From: Scopulibacillus darangshiensis
GTDB taxonomy: Bacteria > Bacillota > Bacilli > Bacillales > Sporolactobacillaceae
Reading direction: 5' to 3'
DNA: 55,825 nt
NCBI RefSeq assembly: GCF_004341035.1
Contig: NZ_SLXK01000028.1
Span: 1 to 55,825 of the forward strand
The notes below the pieces were generated by a model that did not search any database, was not told the DNA's origin, and worked only from the letters and a program-made list of their open reading frames with translations. The position numbers were made by a program, and so were the translations under genes. Of the stretch, positions 7,041 through 15,648 are shown one piece after another; within the stretch, counting starts at the first letter, position 1, and the number at the start of each line of letters is the position of its first letter.

Positions 7041-7976
7041 ATGGAAAAATTAAAGCTATTATTTATTACCAAAGATCAATCCAACAAGCCTGAGAAAAGC
7101 AGTTACTATTTAACAGAGGAATTGAAAAAACATTGTCAGTTAATGGTTTGGCATCAGGATGGAGATATATCGAATATTTTGTCTCAATTGTCGTTTCAAC
7201 CGGATTTTATTTTATTAAATGATTGGTTTGCGCCCAAATTATGCCCAAATATTAACGGTCTAAAAAATAACCGAATCCCAAAGGGCATGATATTTCATGA
7301 CATGTCGAACCATGTTCATGAGCGTAAAAGATTTATCGTAAATGAAAATATTGATGCCGTTTTTCCGCACTATCGCGACGCATTTAAAAAATGGTATCCC
7401 AAATTCATACATCGTATGATTTGGTTACCCCATCATGCCAATATCGACGTCTATAAGGACTATCAAATAAAAAAAGACATTGATTTGCTTATGATGGGAG
7501 CAATAGCCCCACAGCTTTATCCTTTAAGATCCTTAATGTTGAAATCATTTTACAACAAACCGGGGTTCATTTATCATCCACATCCGGGCTATACGAATGA
7601 AAAAGATAGAAAACCGGGTTCATTTGTTGGTAAGGATTATGCAAAAGAAATTAACCGTACAAAGTTATTCTTAACTTGTAATTCTATATTTGGATATTCA
7701 TTATTGAAATACTTCGAAGTGCTTGCATGCAACACCCTTCTGCTTGCACCGTTGAATAAAGAACTTTCCGATTTGGGATTTGTCGACGGGGAAACGATGG
7801 TTCAAATAACAAGGCATGATTTCCATGAAAAAGCGATCTATTATATAAAGAATGAGGAAGAACGCTTGCGAATTGCCAATAAGGGATATTATATGGTTAG
7901 GAGGAATCATTCAACAGAGAATAGGGCGAAGATGCTCGTTAAAAATATTGAGAGAATCATCAATCGGTTTGAATGA
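7041..7976 (+). CDS. CgeB-like glycosyltransferase
   Basis: A 311-residue GT-B type glycosyltransferase of the CgeB/DUF3880 group, associated in B. subtilis with spore surface maturation. Visible features are an N-terminal Rossmann half (KLLFITKDQS), a central LLMMGAIAPQLYPLRS segment, and the conserved C-terminal SLLKYFEVLACNTLLLAP region that normally contacts the nucleotide sugar. The end, RNHSTENRAKMLVKNI, matches the usual helical tail. The start ATG follows AAAGGTG. It is transcribed alone, with a terminator about 30 bp after the stop. Neighbouring coat-like genes and further glycosyltransferases support a role in decorating a spore protein or polysaccharide. Donor and acceptor are unknown. 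Confidence 0.78.
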   Translation: MEKLKLLFITKDQSNKPEKSSYYLTEELKKHCQLMVWHQDGDISNILSQLSFQPDFILLNDWFAPKLCPNINGLKNNRIPKGMIFHDMSNHVHERKRFIVNENIDAVFPHYRDAFKKWYPKFIHRMIWLPHHANIDVYKDYQIKKDIDLLMMGAIAPQLYPLRSLMLKSFYNKPGFIYHPHPGYTNEKDRKPGSFVGKDYAKEINRTKLFLTCNSIFGYSLLKYFEVLACNTLLLAPLNKELSDLGFVDGETMVQITRHDFHEKAIYYIKNEEERLRIANKGYYMVRRNHSTENRAKMLVKNIERIINRFE

Positions 7977-8007
7977 TTCATTAGATCTAGTCAGGGGGAC
8001 CTCAATT

Positions 8008-8043
8008 AAAAGCTCACCAATAATTTTGATGAGCTTTATTTAA
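8008..8043. terminator. Terminator shared by converging genes
   Basis: AAAGCTCAC / GATGAGCTTT stem with A/T tracts on both sides, between the CgeB-like gene (plus) and the small cysteine-rich gene (minus). Confidence 0.75.
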
Positions 8044-8085
8044 GATTCAAACTTGATCCAATATCACTATACCCAATGCAATTCC

Positions 8086-8277
8086 TTAACCGTAAAAGTC
8101 ATCTTCCCAATCATCACAATCTTGATTGTCTTCAAAATCAGACAAAACGTCGGCCCTTCTTTGACAGCTGACACAGTCATTGAAGCATTGTCCGAAATCC
8201 CCAGGGAAGAGGCGAACACATACATTCAAACAATAACGTTCGCAACTGTTTACATTACTCTCATTTCGATAACCCAC
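8086..8277 (-). CDS. Small cysteine-rich protein
   Basis: A 63-residue acidic protein with seven cysteines (CERYCLNVCVRLFPGDFGQC, then NDCVSC and DC). I do not recognise the family. The start is GTG at 8277 with AAAGGAGTGAT directly upstream, the same style of signal as the coat-like gene at 6895, so translation is credible. Small Cys-rich proteins in Bacillales are often spore coat components. Its position between a CgeB-like transferase and other surface genes suggests the same here, but this is inference. Confidence 0.6.
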   Translation of the reverse strand: MGYRNESNVNSCERYCLNVCVRLFPGDFGQCFNDCVSCQRRADVLSDFEDNQDCDDWEDDFYG

Positions 8278-8561
8278 TTTATCACTCCTTTCATATTAAT
8301 ATTTTATTCTTTCAACTAAAAGTTGAGAGGACGCATGTCTTATCAGTGAAAAATAGGGCAACGAGATGTGGTGATAAGTTAATAATCGCTTTCAGTTTTA
8401 TTAGGACAATCTATTATTTTTTACAAATGACAAAGATCGTTATAGTACCAACTATTCTATGAAATATTTCAAAGTTTGTTATCCTGTAATCTAACTGTAA
8501 GGCATGAATAAAAGAATAGGACATAAAAGTAATACAGATCGACAATTAAGGAGGGATCTTC

Positions 8562-9494
8562 ATGGCTACTAATAATGCCCTAATGAAGAAACTAGCTATA
8601 ACCGCGACTCTCACGTCTTCTGTATTAACGATACCAACTGCCGCCAGCGCACATTTTAGCGATTCGTCGCTGAAAAAGGGTATGCATGATGATGAAGTCA
8701 AGACGCTGCAATATGTGCTAAAGGAGGCAGGTTACTATAAGCTATCAAAACCGAGCGGCTATTTCGGTGCATCAACAGTAAAGGCGGTAAAACAATATCA
8801 GCAGGATAAGCAATTAAAGGTTGATGGAGTGGTTGGCCCAAAAACAAAAACATCATTGAATAAAGATATGGAAAATAATTGGGATCTAATGCGGCAGGGG
8901 GATAAAGGTCATGGGGTTGAGGGAGTTCAGGATGACCTTAAAGACCTTGGTTATTATAAAGGGAATTTGGATGGCATCTTCGGTCCTTTAACAAGACTGT
9001 CAGTATTGCATTTCCAGAAATCAAATGAACTGAAAATGGATGGGATTGTCGGACCGAAAACATATTATGCGTTGCATGATGATCCGGTTGCAGCGGAGGA
9101 AGCAAAGGCTACCCGAAAAAAGTCGACAGAGAAAAGACCGGTAACCACAACAAATAAAAAAACAACTAAAAAGACTGTTAGCAGAGGTAAATCTTCAAAT
9201 ACCGTTAAAGAGTTATTTGTCAGTGCAACAGGCTATACAGCTAATTGTGCAGGGTGTTCGGGTATTACTGCTACAGGCATTAATTTGAAAAATAACCCCG
9301 GTGCAAAGGTTGTTGCTGTTGATCCCGACGTTATTCCTTTAGGGACGAAGCTTTATGTAGATGGGTACGGATATGCCGTTGCAGGTGATACCGGAGGTGC
9401 TATTAATGGTAAACGCATCGATCTCTTCTTTCCTGACCGGTCTGATGCGCTGCAATGGGGTCGCCGAACCGTTAGGGTTAAAGTACTTGATTAG
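8562..9494 (+). CDS. Secreted 3D-domain cell wall protein with two peptidoglycan-binding domains
   Basis: A 310-residue exported protein. A signal peptide ends near the TAASAHFSD site at about residue 30. Two PG_binding_1 domains follow (about 35-105 and 110-170; each has the GYFG/GIFGPLT...VDGVVGPKT signature), then a Lys/Thr-rich linker (about 180-215). The C-terminal 3D domain (about 218-310) contains the three aspartates expected for the MltA-like double-psi barrel: VAVDPDVIPLG, VAGDTGG and RIDLFF. Relatives such as YocH act as lytic or wall-remodelling enzymes. The AAGGAGGGA site is well placed. Single gene with its own terminator. The role could be vegetative or in spore germination and maturation; sequence alone does not say. 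Confidence 0.88.
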   Translation: MATNNALMKKLAITATLTSSVLTIPTAASAHFSDSSLKKGMHDDEVKTLQYVLKEAGYYKLSKPSGYFGASTVKAVKQYQQDKQLKVDGVVGPKTKTSLNKDMENNWDLMRQGDKGHGVEGVQDDLKDLGYYKGNLDGIFGPLTRLSVLHFQKSNELKMDGIVGPKTYYALHDDPVAAEEAKATRKKSTEKRPVTTTNKKTTKKTVSRGKSSNTVKELFVSATGYTANCAGCSGITATGINLKNNPGAKVVAVDPDVIPLGTKLYVDGYGYAVAGDTGGAINGKRIDLFFPDRSDALQWGRRTVRVKVLD

Positions 9495-9550
9495 GATTTA
9501 GCAAGGTGATACTTAAGGTCGTCACAGTATCAATAAACATACTTAGTGAA

Positions 9551-9590
9551 CATGAAAAAACCTTTTGAAAACAAAAGGTTTTTTCAATGT
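9551..9590 (+). terminator. Terminator of the 3D-domain gene
   Basis: AAAAAACCTTTT / AAAAGGTTTTTT hairpin with a six-base loop, about 60 bp after the stop. Confidence 0.85.
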
Positions 9591-9681
9591 GGTAACCAGC
9601 GTTCAATATTCTATAAGGTTAAACGGAAAGAATGTTTGGTAAAGAAAGGAATCGAATTTATACTGCGGAGAGTGATAGTGC

Positions 9682-10485
9682 ATGGCTCGAGATTCCCGTA
9701 CCCTTCCAAAAGTCCTCATTGTTTCTATCCCTAAAGCAGGTACAAATCTTCTTATGCAAGCGATTTTAGGAATTCCAGGGATGATTCAAATACGTACTAA
9801 TATCTTCCAAACAAAATATTCTAATACCGATGAATTAATTAAAAATGGGGAAATGAGTGTTGTACATCTTCCTTATGAAGCTACTCTAGAGCGGATAATC
9901 AAAAAAAATAATATAAAGGTTATTTTTATTAGCAGAGATTTACGTGATGTTGCTGTTTCTATGGTTCACTTTATTGTTGATAAATTCAATGAACACCTAT
10001 TATATCCAATCTTTATGAATCATTTACAGGACCATGATCAAAGAATATTGGCCATCATAAATGGGATTGATTTAATAAGAGATATCCCAGACTCAGTAAC
10101 GATCAATAAAGGATTTGTTAAAAGTGGCGTGTTTTCCTACCCCGATATTTACCAATATAATAAATCTATATTAAGGTGGTTGACGTGTCCTCTCATTTGT
10201 CGTGTCAAATTTGAAGACCTAGCTGGGGATCCGTCATTAAGATATGAAACTATTCTTAAGATAGTAGACTTTTTGTGGGAAGACCTTCAAAAGTCAGGAT
10301 TAAATAAACAATTTTTTATAAAAACAATGAATGAAAATATTAATCCTATTAAGTCGCCAACCTTTCGGAAGGCAAATATCGGTGACTGGAAAGCCCAATT
10401 TAATGAAGAGCATAAAAAGGCATTCAAAACAGTTGCAGGAAAAACATTAATAAAATTAGGGTATGAAAAGGATTCGGATTGGTAA
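9682..10485 (+). CDS. PAPS-dependent sulfotransferase
   Basis: A 267-residue sulfotransferase. The 5'-phosphosulfate loop is SIPKAGTNLL near residue 15. The 3'-phosphate site is FISRDLRDVAVSMVHF near residue 95. The C-terminal signature SPTFRKANIGDWKAQF corresponds to the RKGxxGDWK PAPS-binding motif. It would move sulfate from PAPS to a hydroxyl, probably of a sugar, since glycosyltransferases and PAPS-making enzymes lie nearby. It is paralogous to the gene at 13380-14174 (same N- and C-terminal motifs, both ending in a tryptophan). GAGAGTG precedes the ATG by seven bases. Substrate is inferred only. Confidence 0.85.
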   Translation: MARDSRTLPKVLIVSIPKAGTNLLMQAILGIPGMIQIRTNIFQTKYSNTDELIKNGEMSVVHLPYEATLERIIKKNNIKVIFISRDLRDVAVSMVHFIVDKFNEHLLYPIFMNHLQDHDQRILAIINGIDLIRDIPDSVTINKGFVKSGVFSYPDIYQYNKSILRWLTCPLICRVKFEDLAGDPSLRYETILKIVDFLWEDLQKSGLNKQFFIKTMNENINPIKSPTFRKANIGDWKAQFNEEHKKAFKTVAGKTLIKLGYEKDSDW

Positions 10486-10662
10486 AATTTGGTGTTGGTA
10501 AAAGGTAGATGTTTTAATAAATAATTATCTTTAACACAATTCCGTGAGTCATCGATGTCTATGGTTTCTAGGTTAACTTTTATCAAAATGGGATGATTTA
10601 TTTCTTAATCCAAGTTGGCTTTAAGGCATCCTGAAATATGGTAATTGTCTGATAGAAATATA

Positions 10663-10696
10663 GGAAAATGATAGGGGCTAACCCCTATCATTTTCC
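10663..10696. terminator. Bidirectional terminator
   Basis: GGAAAATGATAGGGG / CCCCTATCATTTTCC, a perfect 15-bp stem between converging genes. Confidence 0.85.
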
Positions 10697-10777
10697 TTAT
10701 GATCAAAATAAAATAATTTGTTTTCGCAGTTTCAAAAGGGGAACAATGTAGCAGTGGATACGAATTTAGCTCGTTTT

Positions 10778-11404
10778 TTAATTAGCTTGTTTTTTAGCAA
10801 TATCTTTCCAAGCTAAAATGGCATCGATCGGTGGATGATTATCACCATAAGCCTGGCGGAAAGAGGAATTGTTTGGACCGTGAAAATCTTTGAAAATTGT
10901 TACGTTATAACCCATATCTAGAAAATCCCTGGACTCCCATCCACTTCGGTGTTTCTGATACTTTTCTCCACCCATATTAAAATAATCAAAATCCTTTTGA
11001 GGGAAATAGCCTCTTGGGGTAAAAACGATGACTTTATCTGTTGCTATCTCTTCCGCGATATTTAACAAGTGTATGCCGTCCCGTTTTTTAAAATGTTCTA
11101 TAGAATCATTAAAGAGTACTGTTGTAAACGTCTTTGGCAAAAATAATTTGTCCATTTCAAGAGCATTTGCGTTTATAGGGATAATATGGGGATGTTTACA
11201 TTTTCTTTGTTCTAAATATGGACGGTGTATTTCTAATCCCGCAATGATCTTACAATTATATTCAGATAGTGAGGAGCATAGTCCACAGCCAACATCTAAT
11301 AAACTGTATGAGGGATCAATCAATTTCTTCAATGCCAATAATATATCTTTATCATCACCCTTTACAATCTTCTTTCTATTGCCTGAATTTAAGCTATCTG
11401 ACAA
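10778..11404 (-). CDS. SAM-dependent class I methyltransferase
   Basis: A 208-residue Rossmann-fold methyltransferase. The SAM-binding glycine motif is LLDVGCGLCSS, followed by the acidic end of strand 2 (AGLEIHRPYLE) and a motif IV-like TVLFNDSIEHFKKRDG, then FTPRGYFPQ. The frame is open to 11473. The better start is TTG at 11404 (MSDSLNSGNRKK), because AAAGGAGGTG lies six bases upstream, while the upstream ATG has no site. It is probably a small-molecule or glycan O-methyltransferase, given the surrounding glycosyltransferases. The acceptor cannot be read from the sequence. Confidence 0.8.
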   Translation of the reverse strand: MSDSLNSGNRKKIVKGDDKDILLALKKLIDPSYSLLDVGCGLCSSLSEYNCKIIAGLEIHRPYLEQRKCKHPHIIPINANALEMDKLFLPKTFTTVLFNDSIEHFKKRDGIHLLNIAEEIATDKVIVFTPRGYFPQKDFDYFNMGGEKYQKHRSGWESRDFLDMGYNVTIFKDFHGPNNSSFRQAYGDNHPPIDAILAWKDIAKKQAN

Positions 11405-11618
11405 TATGACCACCTCCTTTACAAGATCATCTTCTATATATAGCAAAGGAATGATAGAAGTAGATTGGTTCATACTTATTCTATGAAATTCAATTCAAAG
11501 TGAAACGGATAAGTATACAGACACAGAAGGATAGGATAGCCATTTAGTAGTATTTTTGCAGTTAATAAAATGTATTTTTGCTACTAATGGTAGTATACAA
11601 ACGCTTTAGTATTTTCCC

Positions 11619-11627
11619 CATAAACTA
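11619..11627 (+). promoter_or_regulatory. Possible sigma-K -10 element
   Basis: CATAAACTA matches the sigma-K -10 consensus CATAnnnTA exactly, with an AC about 17-20 bp upstream. It lies just before the ExsC-like gene, which fits late mother-cell expression, but the leader would be very short. Confidence 0.35.
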
Positions 11628-11648
11628 GTAACAAAGGGAGTGTTTAAT

Positions 11649-12053
11649 TTGGCAACAGTAATAGATTTCAATGCTAGTGTACCTGCCAACGGAAGCAATA
11701 CAATTTTTATCCCAATAAATGCACAACCATTGAAAATAGCCGGATTTGGTTTAGGTATAACAACTCCATCTAACACCGTTATTATTGATACGACAGTAGG
11801 TGTAGTCAATACATTGGGGAATCCTGTACTTTTGTTTAAAGTGTTAAGGAACACACAGGTTATTCTTACTGTAAGGGAGGAAGTACAGCTAGCTGTTGGG
11901 GAAAGTAAAACGGTATCCTTTCAATCAGTTGATGTAGACGTACCAACTGGAAGTCAAGGTTATACTGTAACAGTAGAAATTGAAAATGGACTAGTAAATT
12001 CGGCCGCTGTTTCCGGTCCAATTACTCATTCAGGGGTTGCACTTACTAAGTAG
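11649..12053 (+). CDS. ExsC-like exosporium or spore surface protein candidate
   Basis: A 134-residue, beta-rich, cysteine-free protein without a signal peptide (MATVIDFNASVPANGSNTIF ... SGPITHSGVALTK). The beginning (xxVIDFNASVPxNGSxTIxI) and the end (VSGPITHSG) resemble, from memory, the Bacillus cereus group exosporium protein ExsC; I could not verify this by search. The TTG at 11649 has AAAGGGAGTG eight bases upstream and is preferred to the GTG at 11640. The sigma-K-like CATAAACTA just upstream and the strong terminator downstream suggest a single mother-cell transcript. If right, it is a structural surface protein. Confidence 0.55.
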   Translation: MATVIDFNASVPANGSNTIFIPINAQPLKIAGFGLGITTPSNTVIIDTTVGVVNTLGNPVLLFKVLRNTQVILTVREEVQLAVGESKTVSFQSVDVDVPTGSQGYTVTVEIENGLVNSAAVSGPITHSGVALTK

Positions 12054-12090
12054 GTCTGAAACTTGAATAAAGTGATTTTGAAACACATAA

Positions 12091-12126
12091 GAATGTTAAG
12101 AGAATATACCTTAACATTCCTTTTTT
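12091..12126 (+). terminator. Terminator of the ExsC-like gene
   Basis: GAATGTTAAG / CTTAACATTC stem with an eight-base loop, then C and six T. Confidence 0.9.
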
Positions 12127-12177
12127 ATTTATTTTCTAACTTAGAGTTATATCGGCAGTTTAAAGAAAGGAGTCATC

Positions 12178-13248
12178 ATGAATATACTTTTTGTGTACTA
12201 CTTACCAAGTGGAGGCATGGAAACATTAGCCCGTCAAAGGCATGCCGCATTAAAACAACACGGGGTAAACTTCCACTTTTTGTATTTTCAAAGTGGATCA
12301 GGGGTTCAGAATATCACTGGTATCCCGATATTTATAACAAAAAGTGATTTAGAAATACGAAAAATTTTACTTGATGGCAACTATGATTATATTATTGTTG
12401 GGGCTGACCACCTATTTGTAAAACGATTAAGGCAAATGAAATATAAGGGAAAGATAATTTATGAAGTTCAAGGGTTAGGAGATAAAATTATTGCCCAAAA
12501 TTGGTTAAGAAATGCGGCTCCGTTTATTGAGAAGTATGCGGATGGCATATTATTTCCACGTACCCCTCATTTAATCAATTTCATTGATTCATATTATCCA
12601 AACACAAAAAAATTTTGTTTTGATAATTGTATAGATACTTCTATTTTTCAGTACAAAAAGAATTCAAGCCCTAATAACCCTGTCATTGGTTGGGTTGGCA
12701 GAATTGAAGAAAACAAAAACTGGAAAGACTTTTTAGACATATGTTATACGCTGCATCAAATAAATCCCAATATGAAAATTTGGATGTTCGAGGATAATAC
12801 ATTAACCGCTAAATCAGAACGACTTAACTTCCAAACAAAACTACATTCACTTCAATTAGTAAAACATCTTTCTTTGTTTAATAATATTTCTCATCATAAA
12901 ATGCCTGAGTATTTCTCCATGATCGGTGATTCCGGTGGCTTTTTATGTTCAACTTCTAAAGTAGAAGGATTTGGATATGCGGTTGTTGAGGCAATGAGTT
13001 GCAGGTGCCCTGTTTTGGCGTCTGATTCTGATGGCATTAAAGCTTCTATTATTCACAATGAAACCGGGAAAATATACCCTCATCACAACATATCTAAAGC
13101 TGTTCAGGAAGCCAAAGAGTTAATGACTAATCAAGAATTAAGAAAAAACATCATAAATAATGCCCTCAACCTCGTTCAAAAAAAATTCACACTGACTACT
13201 TACGCAAATAACTTTATGGACATGATTAAAAGCTTAAAAAATAAATAA
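12178..13248 (+). CDS. Family 4 glycosyltransferase
   Basis: A 356-residue GT-B fold glycosyltransferase. The N-terminal half begins MNILFVYYLPSGGMETLARQ, the usual acceptor-domain glycine-rich loop. The C-terminal half has VIGWVGRIEENKNWKDF, the linker typical of GT4. The donor-binding region STSKVEGFGYAVVEAMSCRC contains the EX7E-type pair (E in VEGFG and E in VEAM). It transfers a sugar from a nucleotide donor with retention. Donor and acceptor are unknown. RBS AAAGGAG, five to seven bases from the ATG. It is flanked by terminators on both sides and so is a single-gene unit within the surface-glycan island. Confidence 0.88.
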   Translation: MNILFVYYLPSGGMETLARQRHAALKQHGVNFHFLYFQSGSGVQNITGIPIFITKSDLEIRKILLDGNYDYIIVGADHLFVKRLRQMKYKGKIIYEVQGLGDKIIAQNWLRNAAPFIEKYADGILFPRTPHLINFIDSYYPNTKKFCFDNCIDTSIFQYKKNSSPNNPVIGWVGRIEENKNWKDFLDICYTLHQINPNMKIWMFEDNTLTAKSERLNFQTKLHSLQLVKHLSLFNNISHHKMPEYFSMIGDSGGFLCSTSKVEGFGYAVVEAMSCRCPVLASDSDGIKASIIHNETGKIYPHHNISKAVQEAKELMTNQELRKNIINNALNLVQKKFTLTTYANNFMDMIKSLKNK

Positions 13249-13280
13249 TTGGGATTCCTTTTTAAAGGAATCCCAATTTA
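13247..13280 (+). terminator. Terminator of the GT4 gene
   Basis: AATTGGGATTCCTTT / AAAGGAATCCCAATT, a perfect stem overlapping the stop codon region. Confidence 0.85.
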
Positions 13281-13284
13281 GGTT

Positions 13285-13380
13285 TAGTTAATAAAAAAGT
13301 ATAAACTTTCTTACGCACATAAGTGCGGGCTAAGCCTCTGGCTACGCCTATTAAAGGCTTGCCAATCGGCAAGTTTTATT
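13285..13380 (+). repeat. Dispersed structured repeat, copy 1
   Basis: About 95 bp: AAGTATAAACTTTC hairpin, GCACATAAGTGC hairpin, an AAGCCTCTGGCT segment, and the terminal hairpin CTTGCCAATCGGCAAG followed by TTTTATTT. It lies between the GT4 gene and the sulfotransferase stop. Related copies are at 23484, 23574, 43050 and 43145. Confidence 0.85.
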
Positions 13381-14174
13381 TACCAATTATTATCCCGTTC
13401 ATATCCATAGTGACGCAACAAGTAGCCAGCATTATTTTTAAATGCATCTTTTAATTCATCGTCAAATTCCTGTTTCCAGCCTCCGATTTGACCTGAACGG
13501 AAGGTTGCGGATGTTTTTTGATTGATATTAGCGACCATACTTTTTACCATTTGTTCATAGGTGCAAGGTGGTGTCGCCTCTGCCCACAAAAATTTCGTTA
13601 AGTTTAGTAATGTAGATCGTTGGTACTGAACTGAATGCATAAGAGCTTCAAATGAAACACTATACGTATTTTTGTCATTTAGCCAGTCATAAAAACCGGA
13701 AATATATGTGGAATAATCCGGCCATTTTCCTGGTTCACCTTTAATCAGTGCCATTTGTCGCTTTTTAGGAGTCATGTGGGGTGACTGAAAATCTTTATGA
13801 AAAGGATGTTCAGGCCACTTGTCTTTTATAAAATAAGACATCGATACTAGTACATCTCTTGGATCACGTCGTAGAAAAATGTGTTTCATATTGGCTTTTT
13901 CCAGGATACTCGCATATTCCTTTGTATATCTAATATGCCCTAATCCGAATTCATTTTCCTTAAGAAGACTTAAACGATTGGAGTGATCTTGATAAAGATT
14001 TGCGTAATATTGTTCCGTTTCATTTACTGCATCGAAAAAGAATTTTTTTTGAGGATTTTTAATATCCATCGAAATGTGCGGCATACCTGTTAAAATCTGA
14101 TGCAAAAGATGGGTACCGCTTTTTGGCACCGATGACATTAAAAAGGGTGGTAGCTTAGCAACTTTTTGTCCCAA
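13380..14174 (-). CDS. PAPS-dependent sulfotransferase, second copy
   Basis: A 264-residue paralogue of the sulfotransferase at 9682-10485. Key elements are SSVPKSGTHLL (5'-phosphosulfate loop) near residue 14, IFLRRDPRDVLVSMSYF (3'-phosphate site) near 100, and SATFRSGQIGGWKQEF near the C-terminus. The catalytic region lies around the FGLGHIRYT segment. The start is TTG at 14174 with AAGGAGG seven bases upstream. The gene ends directly against a copy of the dispersed repeat. Sequence divergence from the first copy suggests a different acceptor or position on the glycan. Sat and CysC, encoded 2.5-4 kb upstream on the same strand, would supply PAPS. Confidence 0.88.
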   Translation of the reverse strand: MGQKVAKLPPFLMSSVPKSGTHLLHQILTGMPHISMDIKNPQKKFFFDAVNETEQYYANLYQDHSNRLSLLKENEFGLGHIRYTKEYASILEKANMKHIFLRRDPRDVLVSMSYFIKDKWPEHPFHKDFQSPHMTPKKRQMALIKGEPGKWPDYSTYISGFYDWLNDKNTYSVSFEALMHSVQYQRSTLLNLTKFLWAEATPPCTYEQMVKSMVANINQKTSATFRSGQIGGWKQEFDDELKDAFKNNAGYLLRHYGYERDNNW

Positions 14175-14380
14175 ATGTAAACCTCCTTAAATTCTTTTTA
14201 GAACATGTATATATTTATATGATTGGAAACCAAAAGGTGATTGAGTATTTATCCACTATTATATTTGTAATAGTTAAATTGTCTATTGAGAAAGAGACGG
14301 CTGTTTCCGGGCTCAGACAATTAAAAAAAGATTCCCATTGGAAAAAAGGCCCATATACACATAAGGGGTGATTGGAATAT

Positions 14381-15646
14381 TTAAAACCTCTCTAATTCTT
14401 GAAAACTTTGTAATAGATTATGGAAAACCCTCAATTTAGCTAGATGCATCTTCTGTAGCGCCAACATTCTGTTTTCATTTGGGGTAATTAATCCATCAAT
14501 CAATCTGGCTATTGGCTCATTGTTTTTTCTCTTGTAAGCTATTTTTTTAAGCATTTCCCTATATACTTTTTTAAATAACTTATATTGTTGGGGGTGACTC
14601 GTACCCAATTGATGATATTCATTTAAAATAGCGTTAATTTTATGGTAATTTGTTGGCCTTGGGGTAAATGATAAAGTGATTCCCATCGCATCAATATCAT
14701 TATGTTTTTCGATAAAACGGCAATAATTATTATTTGCATCAATTTGGTTAGAAGTGGAAATTGGATGTTCTTGATGATAGGTCACGATATTGCGCCCATT
14801 TTGAAAGACAGCTCCAGACTTGTATAGACGATAACCCATTTCTATATCATCCCAACCGTATCCATCGTATTCTTCAAATAATAATCCGACCTTTTCCAAA
14901 AAAGACCTTTTTACTGATATATTTCCTGTGCCAAATGCGATCCAAGGTAACCGGTACCCTGCAAACGAATCGTTGAAATGATTAAAAATGCCTCTTTCAT
15001 AAAATTTCTCCAAAGGTTTTACAAATGATAACATACTATAATTCTCATTATGGATATCCGCTTGGCTGATCAAAGGGGTTATTTTTTTATTCGAAACGAA
15101 ATCGTTAATTTTTTTGTTATAATGCGGGTTATCCTGTGTCAGCTTGTTTACTTCGTTAAGTTGTGCTTGTGTATAGCCTGGAAATAGGACGGAATATAGC
15201 CCTTTCATTACTAATACTCCAATATTCACTAAATTGTTTCGAGACATATGACTATTAAAATGATTCAATACAAAGTCGTTTTTTACGATAACTTCCGCAT
15301 CCAAAAAAATAATGACTTCACCACTGGCTGCCTTGATGCCCAAATTTCTGGCTTTAGGTCTTCCTATATTATTAAAACACTTAATATATTTTAAAAGAAA
15401 AGGGAATTGATGTTGAAATGGAATAGAGGAGGTCGGATCGGTTGAACCATCGTCGACTAAAATGACCTCCATTTGGTTCATGTTGAAGTTTTGTTTTTCC
15501 AGCGAATATAAAGTAAATAGGTTCAGCGGATATTTGTTATAGGTAGGAATAATAATACTTACCTTAATGTCTGATTTATCATTAAGTTGTTGTGTAACAG
15601 GAAAAACAGATGTTTCCACTTTAGGCAGTTGTAATGACTTAAGCAC
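14381..15646 (-). CDS. Family 2 glycosyltransferase with C-terminal galactosyltransferase-like module
   Basis: A 421-residue GT-A glycosyltransferase. VSIIIPTYNKYPLNLFTLYS begins the domain at about residue 29. VILVDDGSTDPT and the DXD-like FLDAEVIV bind nucleotide and metal. GYGWDDIEMGYRLYKSG at about residue 265 is the signature of the Glyco_transf_7C module. The C-terminal 100 residues are basic and helical. The GTG at 15646 follows the stop of the upstream glycosyltransferase by two bases, with AAGGGTGG upstream, so the two are translated from one transcript. It probably extends the same glycan. Donor is unknown. Confidence 0.85.
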   Translation of the reverse strand: MLKSLQLPKVETSVFPVTQQLNDKSDIKVSIIIPTYNKYPLNLFTLYSLEKQNFNMNQMEVILVDDGSTDPTSSIPFQHQFPFLLKYIKCFNNIGRPKARNLGIKAASGEVIIFLDAEVIVKNDFVLNHFNSHMSRNNLVNIGVLVMKGLYSVLFPGYTQAQLNEVNKLTQDNPHYNKKINDFVSNKKITPLISQADIHNENYSMLSFVKPLEKFYERGIFNHFNDSFAGYRLPWIAFGTGNISVKRSFLEKVGLLFEEYDGYGWDDIEMGYRLYKSGAVFQNGRNIVTYHQEHPISTSNQIDANNNYCRFIEKHNDIDAMGITLSFTPRPTNYHKINAILNEYHQLGTSHPQQYKLFKKVYREMLKKIAYKRKNNEPIARLIDGLITPNENRMLALQKMHLAKLRVFHNLLQSFQELERF

Positions 15647-15648
15647 CT

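Noticed and set aside
8053-8319. 88-codon plus-strand frame
   Set aside because: Antisense to the small Cys-rich gene, which has the clear start signal; hydrophobic shadow translation.
10287-10586. 99-codon frame antisense to the first sulfotransferase
   Set aside because: Shadow of a real gene without its own ribosome binding site.
14320-14352. Terminator after the 14381 glycosyltransferase
   Set aside because: A short TTCC/GGAA stem before a T-run exists, but it is too weak to list as a feature.
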